Origin: an uncultured Aquabacterium sp.
GTDB taxonomy: Bacteria; Pseudomonadota; Gammaproteobacteria; Burkholderiales; Burkholderiaceae_C
Length of the DNA stretch: 64,000 bases
NCBI RefSeq assembly: GCF_913773725.1
Contig: NZ_CAJYGK010000160.1
Span: forward strand, 62,001 to 126,000
Reading direction: 5' to 3'
Shown here: positions 44,205 to 52,350 of the stretch, piece by piece
Numbering within the stretch: the stretch's first letter is position 1
How the letters are laid out: every line of letters begins with the position of its first letter
Position numbers and translations under genes: made by a program
Notes under the pieces: generated by a model
Seen by the model: only the letters and a program-made list of their open reading frames with translations
Told to the model about the DNA's origin: nothing
Databases searched by the model: none

Positions 44205-45575
44205 TCAGACGTGCAGCAGCAGGTGTTCGCGCTCCCACGGCGAGATCACTTTCATGAACTCGGCGTGTTCCGCTTCCTTCACCTCGGTGTAGACCGTGAC
44301 GAACTCGTGGCCCAGCACCTCGGCCAGATCGGCCTCGTCGCGCAGCAGGGCAATGGCTTCACCCAGGCTGCGCGGCAGACCGTAGTCGCCCAAATAGGCG
44401 TCGCCCTTGCACTCCGGGGTGGGCTCGATCTGCTTGACGATGCCGAGGTAGCCGCACGCCAGCGTGGCTGCCAGCGCCACGTAGGGATTGGCGTCGGCAC
44501 CGATCACGCGGTTCTCGATGCGGCGGGCCGCCGGCGTCGCGACCGGTGAGCGGAAGCCCACAGTGCGGTTGTCCGTGCCCCACTGAATGTTGATGGGCGC
44601 CGCTGTGGCGCGGACCAGGCGGCGGTAGCTGTTGACATAGGGGGCGAGCAGCGCCATGGCGGAGGGGATGTAGCGCTGCAGGCCGCCGATGTACCAGCGA
44701 AAGGCGTCGGAGGCCGAGCCGTCCGGGTTGCTGAAGAGGTTGCGCCCCGTGAGCTTGTCGACGATGCTCTGGTGAACGTGCATGGCGCTGCCCGGTTCGC
44801 CCGCGATCGGCTTGGCCATGAAGGTGGCGTACATGTCGTGGCGCAGGGCGGCCTCGCGCACGGTGCGCTTGAAGAAGAACACCTCGTCGGCCAGCTGCAG
44901 CGGGTGGTCGTGGAAGAAGTTGATCTCCATCTGGCCGGCCCCGATCTCGTGGATCAGCGTGTCGACGTTGAGCTGCATCGCCTCGCAGTAGGCGTAGATG
45001 TCTTCGAACAGCGGGTCGAACTCGTTGACCGCGTCGATCGAGTAAGCCTGGCGCGAGGTCTCCGCGCGCCCGCTGCGTCCCTTGGGCGGCTTGAGAGGCA
45101 GGTCGGGGTCGAGGTTGCGCTCGACCAGGTAGAACTCCAGTTCGGGCGCGACGACCGGGTTCCAGCCTTTGGCGTCGAACAGCTCGCACACGCGCTTGAG
45201 CACCGAGCGGGGGGCAAAGGGTACCAACCGACCGTGGCGGTCGTAGCAGTCGTGGATGACCTGGGCGGTGGGGTCGGTCGCCCACGGCACGATGCGGGCC
45301 GTGGTGGGGTCGGGCCGCAGGTGCATGTCGTGGTCGGTGGCGCTGATGACCTCGTAGTACGGGCCTGCTTCGGGCTGTTCGCCGGTGACGCTGGTGGCCA
45401 CGACGATTTCGGGCAGCCGCATGCCACGGTCTTCGGTGAAGCGGTCGCGTGGCAGGATCTTGCCGCGGGCCACGCCGGTCAGGTCTGGAACCAGGCATTC
45501 GACTTCTGTCACACGCTGGTCGATGAACCACTGTTCGAGTTCTGAGAAGGAAGAGATGGCGGTTTGCGCGTTCAT
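44205..45575 (-). CDS. puuA: glutamine-synthetase-family gamma-glutamylputrescine synthetase
   Basis: 456 residues of the glutamine synthetase fold in its PuuA branch: an N-terminal beta-grasp segment (VTEVECLVPDLTGVARGK), metal-site motifs VAPELEFYL and HEIGAGQMEINF, GSAMHVHQS and the NRTVGFRSP nucleotide loop followed by RIENRVIGADANPY. It ligates glutamate to putrescine with ATP, the first committed step of the pathway. It is the first gene of the nearly 10-kb operon puuA-potFGHI-porin-puuC-puuB. Other amine substrates are possible since the branch is broad. Confidence 0.93.
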   Translation of the reverse strand: MNAQTAISSFSELEQWFIDQRVTEVECLVPDLTGVARGKILPRDRFTEDRGMRLPEIVVATSVTGEQPEAGPYYEVISATDHDMHLRPDPTTARIVPWATDPTAQVIHDCYDRHGRLVPFAPRSVLKRVCELFDAKGWNPVVAPELEFYLVERNLDPDLPLKPPKGRSGRAETSRQAYSIDAVNEFDPLFEDIYAYCEAMQLNVDTLIHEIGAGQMEINFFHDHPLQLADEVFFFKRTVREAALRHDMYATFMAKPIAGEPGSAMHVHQSIVDKLTGRNLFSNPDGSASDAFRWYIGGLQRYIPSAMALLAPYVNSYRRLVRATAAPINIQWGTDNRTVGFRSPVATPAARRIENRVIGADANPYVALAATLACGYLGIVKQIEPTPECKGDAYLGDYGLPRSLGEAIALLRDEADLAEVLGHEFVTVYTEVKEAEHAEFMKVISPWEREHLLLHV

Positions 45576-45696
45576 ACGGGGATCGGATGGACGACCTCGT
45601 CCTGGTCGCAACCGCGGGAACACGGGCGGACGCAGGCGTGGCCGGGCATGGGCGCTTCGGGCGGCCCATGGGCGTCAGGGGTTTGTCAGGGGAGGG

Positions 45697-45721
45697 CACG
45701 CCTTCCAGAACGGAAGGCGTG
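45697..45721. other. perfect 10-base-pair hairpin between puuD and puuA
   Basis: CACGCCTTCC (45697-45706), loop AGAAC, GGAAGGCGTG (45712-45721). It begins 12 bases after the puuD stop on the minus strand. No T tract follows on that strand, so it may be a processing or stabilising stem, or a rho-assisted terminator separating puuD from puuA. Confidence 0.5.
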
Positions 45722-45733
45722 ATCCGGGCGGCG

Positions 45734-46537
45734 TCAGCGGCCCGGTGGGCGGTGCAGGTCGCGCCACGACTGGCAGGCCGCACCGAAGGCCTGGAGGATC
45801 GCCATGGAGACGGGGTTGGTGGCGGCCTGCCACTCGGGGTGCCATTGCACGCACAGGCTGAAGCCGGTGCTTTGCGAGACGGAAAACGCTTCCACCAGCC
45901 CATCGGGTGCGGTGGCTTCGACGCGCAGGCCGGGCGCCAGGCGGGCCACGCCCTGACCATGCAGGCTGTTGACCAGGACTTCTTCCTTGTCGAGCAGCGA
46001 GGCCAGCACGCCGCCAGGCACGACGCTCACCGGGTGAGCGAGTCCATACTGTTTCTCGACGGGCTCATCGTCGGATGGGGCGCGATGGTCGGCCAGCCCC
46101 TGCTGCTCGTGAACAGCCTGATGCAGCGTGCCACCCAGCGCGACATTGGTTTCCTGGAAGCCGCGGCAGATGGCCAGCAGCGGCAGACCGCGCTCGACGG
46201 CCTGACGGATCAGCGGCAATGTCCACAGGTCACGCAGCGGGTCGAGCGGCAGGCCGGGATCGTGCACGTCTTCATCGAAGTGCCGGGGGTGCACATTGGA
46301 AGGTGAGCCGGTGAGCAGAATCCCGTCTGCCAGGTCGAGCCAGTCGGCCAGTTCATCGGGGTGTGCAGCCGGCACGACGATCGGCAGGCAACCTGCCAGT
46401 CGCACGGCGTCGATGTACTTCTGGCCCACCATGTGGAAGGGGTGGTGGCCCAGGGGGCGGTTGCAGGCCGGGACCAGAACCCGCGGTGCGTGGCGTGGAA
46501 GCGGGCTGTTGATCGGGGCGACGTCAGGGGAGACCAT
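45734..46537 (-). CDS. puuD: gamma-glutamyl-gamma-aminobutyrate hydrolase (class I glutamine amidotransferase fold)
   Basis: 267 residues, close to E. coli PuuD. Nucleophile Cys in LLAICRGFQE (about 130), His-Glu in CVQWHPEWQ near the C-terminus, and the oxyanion region ILLTGSPSNVHP. It cleaves gamma-glutamyl-GABA to glutamate and GABA, which then enters gabT-gabD. It is transcribed in the same direction as puuA, 158 bases upstream of it, and divergently from the third MocR gene. The ATG at 46537 (MVSPDVAP) is the first credible start. Confidence 0.93.
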   Translation of the reverse strand: MVSPDVAPINSPLPRHAPRVLVPACNRPLGHHPFHMVGQKYIDAVRLAGCLPIVVPAAHPDELADWLDLADGILLTGSPSNVHPRHFDEDVHDPGLPLDPLRDLWTLPLIRQAVERGLPLLAICRGFQETNVALGGTLHQAVHEQQGLADHRAPSDDEPVEKQYGLAHPVSVVPGGVLASLLDKEEVLVNSLHGQGVARLAPGLRVEATAPDGLVEAFSVSQSTGFSLCVQWHPEWQAATNPVSMAILQAFGAACQSWRDLHRPPGR

Positions 46538-46596
46538 GATTGTCTGTGGGGACGATGTGACGCCACGATAGCCGGGCAGTGGACCAGCGGGAAGGG

Positions 46597-46626
46597 CCAC
46601 TTGACGCGACTTCAGTGGTCCACTTT
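46597..46626. promoter_or_regulatory. paired CCACTT repeats upstream of the third MocR gene
   Basis: CCACTT at 46597-46602 and CCACTTT at 46620-46626, with a 23-base period, identical to the spacing of the CCACTTT pair before the gab regulator. The second copy lies in an 11-base palindrome AGTGG-T-CCACT (46614-46624). Placed between divergent puuD and the regulator, it is a likely MocR operator. Confidence 0.5.
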
Positions 46627-46706
46627 TTGCTTGAATTTGCTGCGGGATAACCCTGAATCCCCATGTCGGTGCGCTCGTGCCCGGCGCTTTGCAGTCCTCA
46701 CGCGTT

Positions 46707-48290
46707 ATGCAGACAGCGGCTCTTCACGAATGGCTCCAGCAGGAGTTGCAACGCGCCCAGCCGGCCGGCCGCGCGCTCCAGCCCGGGGCGTTGATCCTCC
46801 AGTTGGTGCGCCGCGCCGTGCTCGAGGGGGTGCTGATTCCGGGTGTCAGGGTGCCTTCTTCGCGTGAACTGGCTCGAGAACTGGGGGTGGCACGCAACAC
46901 CATCGTGGCCATCTACGACCAGCTCAAGAGCGAGGGCATGCTGGTGGCGGGCCACGGATCGGGTACGTTTGTTTGCCGTGTGCAGGATGCCCTGGTGGCG
47001 CAGACCCGCGGCCTTGCCGATGTGGCAGGGGCCGGCTCATCGAATGAGCCTGCCGACGCGCCTGCTGTGACGGGCAGCCAGGCGGTCCGGCCCCTGTCGC
47101 TGTCTCGGCGAGGCCTGAGCTATCAGCGCCATCCCGTTCACCAGTTCTGGCGCCCGCAGGCTTTCTGCTCCGGCCAGCTCGACCTCAAGCTCTTCCCGTT
47201 GGCCACGTGGAACCGGCTGCAGCGCAAGCATCTGAGCGAAGGCGGTGCGGCCTGTCTGGAGCAGGGTGAGCCGGGCGGAGACATGGCGTTGCGCCGGGCG
47301 ATTGCCGACCACATCCGCACCATGCGAGGGGTGCGTTGTCAGCCCGAGCAGGTCATCCTGACGGACGGCACCGTCGAATCGCTTGAGCTGGTGACCCGCC
47401 TGCTGGCCGACCCCGGCGATGTCGCGCTGATGGAGAACCCGTGCTACTGGGGCGCAAGCCATGTGCTGGGCGACCATGGGCTGCAGACCTGCTCCCTCGA
47501 CGTCGACCCGGAAGGGCTGCCGGTGCCCCAGCCCGGTCAGTTGCCAGGGCCGCCGCGCCTGGTGTATGTCACACCTTCGCATCAGTTCCCGATGGGGCAT
47601 GTGATGACGCTGGCGCGCAGGCTGGCCTGGTTGCGGTATGCGGAAGCCCACGACGCCATCCTGCTGGAGGACGATTACGACAGCGAGTTCCGCTACACCG
47701 GCAAGCCGTTCCCGTCGCTGCAAGGCATGCAGGACACGGGTCGGGTGATCTACCTGGGCACCTTCAGCAAGACGCTGTACCCGGGGATTCGCATGGCCTA
47801 CCTCGTGGTGCCGCCTCACCTGCAGCACGTTTTTGCCACGGCCTCGTCCGACTTCTATCGGGACGGTGACGTGGTTCAGCAGCGCGTGCTGGCCGACTTC
47901 ATCCGCGAGGGGCATTACGCGGCGCACGTGCGTGCGACGCGGCGGGAGTACGGTTTGCGACGCGAGGCGCTGCTCAGCGCGCTGCGCGAGCACCTGGGCC
48001 CTGAGCTGGCGGACGGCCGCATCACGATGTCGGGCGGCGCCATGGGCATGCATCTGACCCTGCTGTTGCCGCCTGGCGTGGACGACCGTGGCATCTCGCG
48101 TGCCACGGCCTGTCTCGGGGTGACGCTGATGCCCCTGTCGGTGTACTGCGTGGGCAACCCGTCCAGCGGGTTGATCCTGTCGTACGCCGCGGTTCCCTGC
48201 GACCAGATGTCGCCGAAGATCGCGCTGGTGGCTCCCTTGATCCGTCAGGCCCTCATGGGCCAGTGTGCGGCACTGCCGGCCGACTCATGA
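46707..48290 (+). CDS. MocR-type regulator of the putrescine genes (GntR HTH plus aminotransferase domain)
   Basis: 527 residues. GntR winged helix about 25-95 (ILQLVRRAVLEGVLIPGVRVP, SSRELARELGVARNTIVAIYDQL, GSGTFV), a linker of about 55 residues, and an aminotransferase-like domain with EDDYDSEFRYTGKP and the PLP Lys in LGTFSKTLYPGIRMAYLV. It is divergent from puuD and takes the place of E. coli PuuR (a different family), so it probably senses putrescine, a gamma-glutamyl intermediate or GABA. The ATG at 46707 is preferred over a GTG at 46677. The operator spacing is shared with the gab regulator. Confidence 0.92.
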   Translation: MQTAALHEWLQQELQRAQPAGRALQPGALILQLVRRAVLEGVLIPGVRVPSSRELARELGVARNTIVAIYDQLKSEGMLVAGHGSGTFVCRVQDALVAQTRGLADVAGAGSSNEPADAPAVTGSQAVRPLSLSRRGLSYQRHPVHQFWRPQAFCSGQLDLKLFPLATWNRLQRKHLSEGGAACLEQGEPGGDMALRRAIADHIRTMRGVRCQPEQVILTDGTVESLELVTRLLADPGDVALMENPCYWGASHVLGDHGLQTCSLDVDPEGLPVPQPGQLPGPPRLVYVTPSHQFPMGHVMTLARRLAWLRYAEAHDAILLEDDYDSEFRYTGKPFPSLQGMQDTGRVIYLGTFSKTLYPGIRMAYLVVPPHLQHVFATASSDFYRDGDVVQQRVLADFIREGHYAAHVRATRREYGLRREALLSALREHLGPELADGRITMSGGAMGMHLTLLLPPGVDDRGISRATACLGVTLMPLSVYCVGNPSSGLILSYAAVPCDQMSPKIALVAPLIRQALMGQCAALPADS

Positions 48291-48302
48291 GGGCGCTGTG
48301 GA

Positions 48303-50075
48303 TCACTGCGGCGGTGCGGCCTGGGTGCTGGGCAGCTGCGACAGGATGGTCAGCAGCCTGTTGATCTGCAGCGGCTTGACCAGGTAGTGGTTGAACCCGG
48401 TCTGCAAGGCGCGGGCGATGTGTTCGGGAAGGGCGTCGGCGCTCAGTGCGATCAGCGGGAGCTTCTTGAACGCAGCCTGCCCCCGCACGCGGCGGCACAG
48501 GTCCAGGCCGCTGCCGTCCGGCAGGTTGATGTCGACCAGGGCCACGTCCGGGTGGGTGGCCTCGATGCTCGCCAGCCCCTCGGCCGCGGTTTCGGCCGAG
48601 TACAGCCGCACCTGAGGGTAGGGCGAGAACAAGGCCTCGACCAGGCTGCGGTTCAGGGCGTTGTCCTCGATGTGGACGACGCGCAGAGGTGGCAGCATCA
48701 CGGCCGGCTCGCCGGCATTGCGCAACTGGCTGGAGCGCAGGGCACCCGGACCTTCTGCCAGAGGCAGGTGCAGGCTGAAGGTGCTGCCCTTGCCCAGGGT
48801 CGAGCTGACGGCGATGTGGCCGTGCATCAGCTCGGCCAGACGCTGGGAGACGGCCAGGCCCAGGCCATTACCGGTCGGCTTGCCCGGTGCGGTGTCCAGC
48901 CGCGTAAAGGGCTGGAACAGCCTGGGCAGGTCGTGCTGTTCGATGCCGAAGCCCTGGTCGCGCACCTCGACGATGCCCACGCGCTCGTCCTGCGCCACGC
49001 GCCCCTGCAGCCAGACGGTGGCCCCGCGCGGGCTGAACTTGATGGCGTTGCTCATCAGGTTGAGCAGGATGGAGCGGGTGTGCTGCGGGTCGGCCCACAG
49101 CGGCGGGCACTGGCTGTCCACCACCACGGTCACGTCCTGCGCCCGGGCCTCGTCTTCGAGCGCGGCGCGGACCTCGCGCAGCATCATGCTCATGTCCACG
49201 CGCTGCGGGCGGATGCCCAGCGGGCGCTCCTCCAGCCGGGCGTATTCCAGCGCCTGGTCCAGCAGTGACAGCAGTTGCTGTCCGGCCGTGTGGATGTGGC
49301 CGATCTGCCGGCGCTGGGCCTCGGGCAGGTGGCCGGTGTCGTGCATGTCGAGCAGCTGCGTGAAGCCCAGGATGGCGTTCAGCGGCGAGCGCATGCTGTG
49401 GCTCATGCGGCTCAGGAACTCGGCTTTGGTGGCCAGCGCGACCTCGGCTTCCAGGCGGCGGTTGTGCTCGTTCTCGGCACGGCGGTGCTCGCTGACGTCG
49501 TGCAGCACCTCGATGTAGCGGTTCACCTGGCCGTCCGGTCCGTGCAGGGGCTGCACCGAGCGGCTGACCCAGAAGGGTTCGCCGTCCTTGCGGTGGTGGC
49601 ACACCTCCAGCCGCTCGACGGTCGCGCCCTGCGCCAGCATCTGGTTGATGCGGGTGATGGTGGCGGTGTCGGTGTGCGGGCCGCTCAGCAGCTCTTCCGG
49701 CTGCTGGCCGTGGCTCTCGGTCAGGCTGAAGCCGGTCAGCCGCGTGAAGGCCGGGTTGACCCAGGTGATGCAGCGGCGCGCGTCACAGATGACGATGGCG
49801 TCCGTGACGCGATCCGCCACGAGGGCGAGCTCCTGGTTGGTCGCCTGCGCCCGGGCCAGCGCCGCCTGGAGCTGGCGCAGCATCTGACCCTGTTGCTCGA
49901 AGGCGTCCTGGCGCTGGTGCAGTTCTTCGAGAAGCCGATCGGCATCATCGGCCATCGATGGCGAGATGCCGGCCGGCAGGGATCGGCGGTTCACGGGACG
50001 CCAGGTGGGGGCTTCGCCCAGGTCGGTGGCGGCTAAGGGGGGGGCGCCGGATTCGTTGCCCGTCGGCTCTGGCAT
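48303..50075 (-). CDS. hybrid PAS histidine kinase with C-terminal receiver
   Basis: 590 residues. N-terminal coiled coil (about 45-85), a PAS domain about 85-205 (AIVICDARRCITWVNPAFTRLTGF, then the PAC strand RYIEVLHDVSEHR), HisKA with the phospho-His in FLSRMSHSMRSPLNAILGF (SMRSP instead of the usual ELRTP), HATPase motifs LNLMSNAIKFSP, DQGFGI and GNGLGLAVSQRLAELM, and a receiver about 465-585 with Asp in VALVDINLPDGSG and Lys in HYLVKPL. No membrane helix, so a cytoplasmic sensor. No separate response regulator is nearby; output goes through a phosphorelay elsewhere. Confidence 0.93.
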   Translation of the reverse strand: MPEPTGNESGAPPLAATDLGEAPTWRPVNRRSLPAGISPSMADDADRLLEELHQRQDAFEQQGQMLRQLQAALARAQATNQELALVADRVTDAIVICDARRCITWVNPAFTRLTGFSLTESHGQQPEELLSGPHTDTATITRINQMLAQGATVERLEVCHHRKDGEPFWVSRSVQPLHGPDGQVNRYIEVLHDVSEHRRAENEHNRRLEAEVALATKAEFLSRMSHSMRSPLNAILGFTQLLDMHDTGHLPEAQRRQIGHIHTAGQQLLSLLDQALEYARLEERPLGIRPQRVDMSMMLREVRAALEDEARAQDVTVVVDSQCPPLWADPQHTRSILLNLMSNAIKFSPRGATVWLQGRVAQDERVGIVEVRDQGFGIEQHDLPRLFQPFTRLDTAPGKPTGNGLGLAVSQRLAELMHGHIAVSSTLGKGSTFSLHLPLAEGPGALRSSQLRNAGEPAVMLPPLRVVHIEDNALNRSLVEALFSPYPQVRLYSAETAAEGLASIEATHPDVALVDINLPDGSGLDLCRRVRGQAAFKKLPLIALSADALPEHIARALQTGFNHYLVKPLQINRLLTILSQLPSTQAAPPQ

Positions 50076-50233
50076 GGCCTGCTCCTCGGATCGGGGTCCG
50101 TGGTCGGTACAGCACCTGGACTCGTGTGGTGTCGGCGCGGCCCGGGCTCAAGCGGCTGGCGGCGCATCGGGCTGACCAGTGTAGGCATTTCGGGTGGGGT
50201 TGGGCAGCTTCCGACCCTCGGCAAAACCCGGGA

Positions 50234-50881
50234 TCAGCGCGCGGCGTCCGCCTGCCGGCCCAGGCGCTCCAGCCATTCGGACACCAGCTCGAGGCGCCAC
50301 ACGGGGTTGTCGAGCGTCATCAGCCGCTGGCGGGCCTCGGCGGGGATGGGCAGCAGCTCGCTCCAGCGGTTGGCCAGCCAGCCGGCGTCCTGCCAGCGTG
50401 GGTCGGTGGCGCGCACGATGGCGGCCGGCAGGTCTTCGCCGAGGGCCCGCAGGGCGTCCTGCAGCCGGGGCGCCAGGCTGGCGAGCTCGTCGGGGACGGG
50501 AACCGGCGGGTCGTCGGGCAAGAGCGTGGCCTGTCCGGTCCACAGTCCGTGGGCTTGCTGGGCATGGGCGCCGAGCCGAAAGCGCTGGCCGCCACGGCAG
50601 CGCACCAGCATCAGACCAGGCTGGGGGTGCTCGACCTGCTCCAGCGTGGCCAATGTGCCCACGTCGGCCAGCGCTTCTGCGGGCGACGCGGTCTCGCCAG
50701 GCTGCGGCGCACGCCGCACCTCGTGACCCCGCACCAGGCTCACGACCCCGAACGGTTCCCCGCTGGCCTCGCAGCGCCGCATCAGGTCGAGGTAGCGCAC
50801 CTCGAAGATCTGCAGTGGCAGCAGCCCGCCGGGAAACAGCACGGTGTGGAGGGGGAACAGGGGCAGGGCGTCGAGGGTCAT
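50234..50881 (-). CDS. Lon N-terminal (substrate-binding) domain protein
   Basis: 215 residues consisting of the Lon protease N-terminal (PUA-like) domain alone: LPLFPLHTVLFPGGLLPLQIFEVRYLDLM at the start, GVVSLVRG, VGTLATLEQVEHPQPGL, then a helical second half (VWRLELVSEWLERLGRQ). There is no AAA+ or protease part. Family members are of unknown function, perhaps substrate adaptors. Its start is 10 bases after the stop of the alpha/beta hydrolase gene on the same strand. Confidence 0.92.
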   Translation of the reverse strand: MTLDALPLFPLHTVLFPGGLLPLQIFEVRYLDLMRRCEASGEPFGVVSLVRGHEVRRAPQPGETASPAEALADVGTLATLEQVEHPQPGLMLVRCRGGQRFRLGAHAQQAHGLWTGQATLLPDDPPVPVPDELASLAPRLQDALRALGEDLPAAIVRATDPRWQDAGWLANRWSELLPIPAEARQRLMTLDNPVWRLELVSEWLERLGRQADAAR

Positions 50882-50891
50882 GGCGGGGTCC

Positions 50892-51704
50892 TCAGCGGGG
50901 CAGGGGGTGCCGGGCCAGGAAGGCGGACACGGCCTGCACGGTGTCGGGCAGATGGCTCCAGAACGGCGCGTGGTGGGCGCCCTCGATCCAGGCCAGTTCG
51001 GCATGGGGCAGGCGCTCGGCCAGGCGCCGCGCGTTGTCGGGAACGTTCACCGGGTCCCGGGTGCCGTGCAGCACCAGGCTCGGCGCCTGTACGCAGGCCA
51101 GACCGGCCCAGGCGTCGTGCGCCTCGCTGGCCTCGAAGTAACGGCGCAGCACGGGCTGGGCGATGGTGCGGCTGCGCATCAGGCCGGGCAGGGCATCGGC
51201 ATGGGCGGCGGCCCAGTCGGGCGGCACCATGGTGGCGGCCAGCGCGCTCAGGTCGCCCCGCGCCAGCAGCGCGCTCACGGCCGGGTCGCGGGCCACGCCG
51301 TGCGCGTTGCCCGGTGTGGTGCCAGCCAGCACCAGGGCCCCCAGCCGGTCGCCATGGTCGACGGCAAACCACTGTGCCACGCGGCCTCCGAGCGAGAACC
51401 CGATCAGATGGGCCCGTGGCAGGCCGAGAGCGTCCAGCACCGCGACCAGGTCGTGTGCCATGTCGCGGGTCTGCCAGGGGCCGGCGTCGGCGGGCGGCAG
51501 CGCGTCGCTGTCGCCGATGCCGCGTGGGTCGAGCGCGATCGGGCGCCAGCGACCGGGGGCCGTGTCCGTCAGGGCCTGCGCGAAGCCTCGCCAGAAGTGG
51601 CGGTCCTGGCCCTGGCCGCACACGAGCAGCACGGGCTCGCCCGGGCCGCCGGTGTCGTCGAAAGCCAGTTGGGTGCCATCGGGGGTGAGGGCAAAGGAGG
51701 TCAT
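50892..51704 (-). CDS. alpha/beta hydrolase
   Basis: 270 residues of the alpha/beta hydrolase fold, cytoplasmic. Oxyanion region LLVCGQGQDRHFW, nucleophile elbow GFSLGG (Ser about 102), acid Asp in LHGTRDPVN (about 215) and His in GAHHAPFW (about 246). The catalytic triad is complete; the substrate is not known. It resembles BioH/dienelactone-type esterases in size. A start a few codons upstream is also open. Confidence 0.88.
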   Translation of the reverse strand: MTSFALTPDGTQLAFDDTGGPGEPVLLVCGQGQDRHFWRGFAQALTDTAPGRWRPIALDPRGIGDSDALPPADAGPWQTRDMAHDLVAVLDALGLPRAHLIGFSLGGRVAQWFAVDHGDRLGALVLAGTTPGNAHGVARDPAVSALLARGDLSALAATMVPPDWAAAHADALPGLMRSRTIAQPVLRRYFEASEAHDAWAGLACVQAPSLVLHGTRDPVNVPDNARRLAERLPHAELAWIEGAHHAPFWSHLPDTVQAVSAFLARHPLPR

Positions 51705-51752
51705 GGCGCCATCATGCCGCGGCGCTCGGCCTGCGGAGCGGCCCGTGGTCAT

Positions 51753-51766
51753 TTGTCCCTGATCAA
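51753..51766. promoter_or_regulatory. FNR/Anr-like box upstream of hsp20
   Basis: TTGTC-CCTG-ATCAA matches the FNR consensus TTGAT-N4-ATCAA at 8 of 10 positions. It may give low-oxygen control of the Hsp20 and P-type ATPase pair. Confidence 0.3.
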
Positions 51767-51794
51767 GAAGGCCTTGCGAGACGGTGCCAGACCC

Positions 51795-51822
51795 CTTGAA
51801 AGACGGTGCGTCGGTGCCCATT
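51795..51822 (+). promoter_or_regulatory. RpoH (sigma-32) heat-shock promoter of the hsp20 gene
   Basis: CTTGAAA (51795-51801), 15 bases, CCCATT (51817-51822). This matches the sigma-32 consensus CTTGAAA and CCCCAT-T with acceptable spacing and would give a leader of about 50 bases before the ATG at 51882. Confidence 0.65.
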
Positions 51823-51881
51823 CTCAGGGTTGTCGGCGCCATGCCGCGCCGCACTCGTCACGCCAGACAACGGAGGTCACC

Positions 51882-52298
51882 ATGAACCAAGTCACCCGCT
51901 ACAGCCCGCTGGACGACCTGTTCCGCGGTTTCTTCGTCAAGCCGATGGATTTTCCGTCAGGGATGCCGGCCCAGCAGATCAAGGTCGATGTGAAGGAGCA
52001 GCCGGACGCTTACCTGGTGCATGCCGAGTTGCCAGGAGCGAAGAAGGAGGACATCCACGTCGAGATCGAGGGCAACCAGGTCTCGATCCGCAGCGAGGTC
52101 AAGCAGGAAAGGGACGTGAAGGAGGGCGAACGCCTGCTGCGTTCGGAGCGCTACTTCGGTCAGGTCTCGCGCGCCTTTCAGTTGCCGTACGAACTGGACG
52201 AGGGGCAGTCCTCGGCCAGCTTCAAGGACGGTGTGCTGGAGCTGAAGCTCGCGAAGAAACTGGCCCAGCCGGCCAGCAAGCGGCTCGACATCGCCTGA
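51882..52298 (+). CDS. Hsp20/alpha-crystallin small heat-shock protein
   Basis: 138 residues. Short N-terminal arm (YSPLDDLFRGFF), then the alpha-crystallin domain about 32-132 (IKVDVKEQPDAYLVHAELPGAKKEDIHVEIEGN...) with the conserved A-x-x-x-D/G-V-L motif as SASFKDGVLEL. A GGAGG lies five bases before the ATG. A sigma-32 promoter lies upstream. The ATP-independent chaperone binds unfolding proteins. The P-type ATPase follows 52 bases later. Confidence 0.95.
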   Translation: MNQVTRYSPLDDLFRGFFVKPMDFPSGMPAQQIKVDVKEQPDAYLVHAELPGAKKEDIHVEIEGNQVSIRSEVKQERDVKEGERLLRSERYFGQVSRAFQLPYELDEGQSSASFKDGVLELKLAKKLAQPASKRLDIA

Positions 52299-52350
52299 TA
52301 CCGGCTCGGCCTGCATGGCGGTGTCACGCGGGCCGGCCAGAATGAGGACC

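Noticed and set aside
49400-49850. PAS domain of the hybrid kinase as a blue-light LOV sensor.
   Set aside because: The photoactive Cys motif (GxNCRFLQ) is absent; the equivalent region reads GQQPEELLSG.
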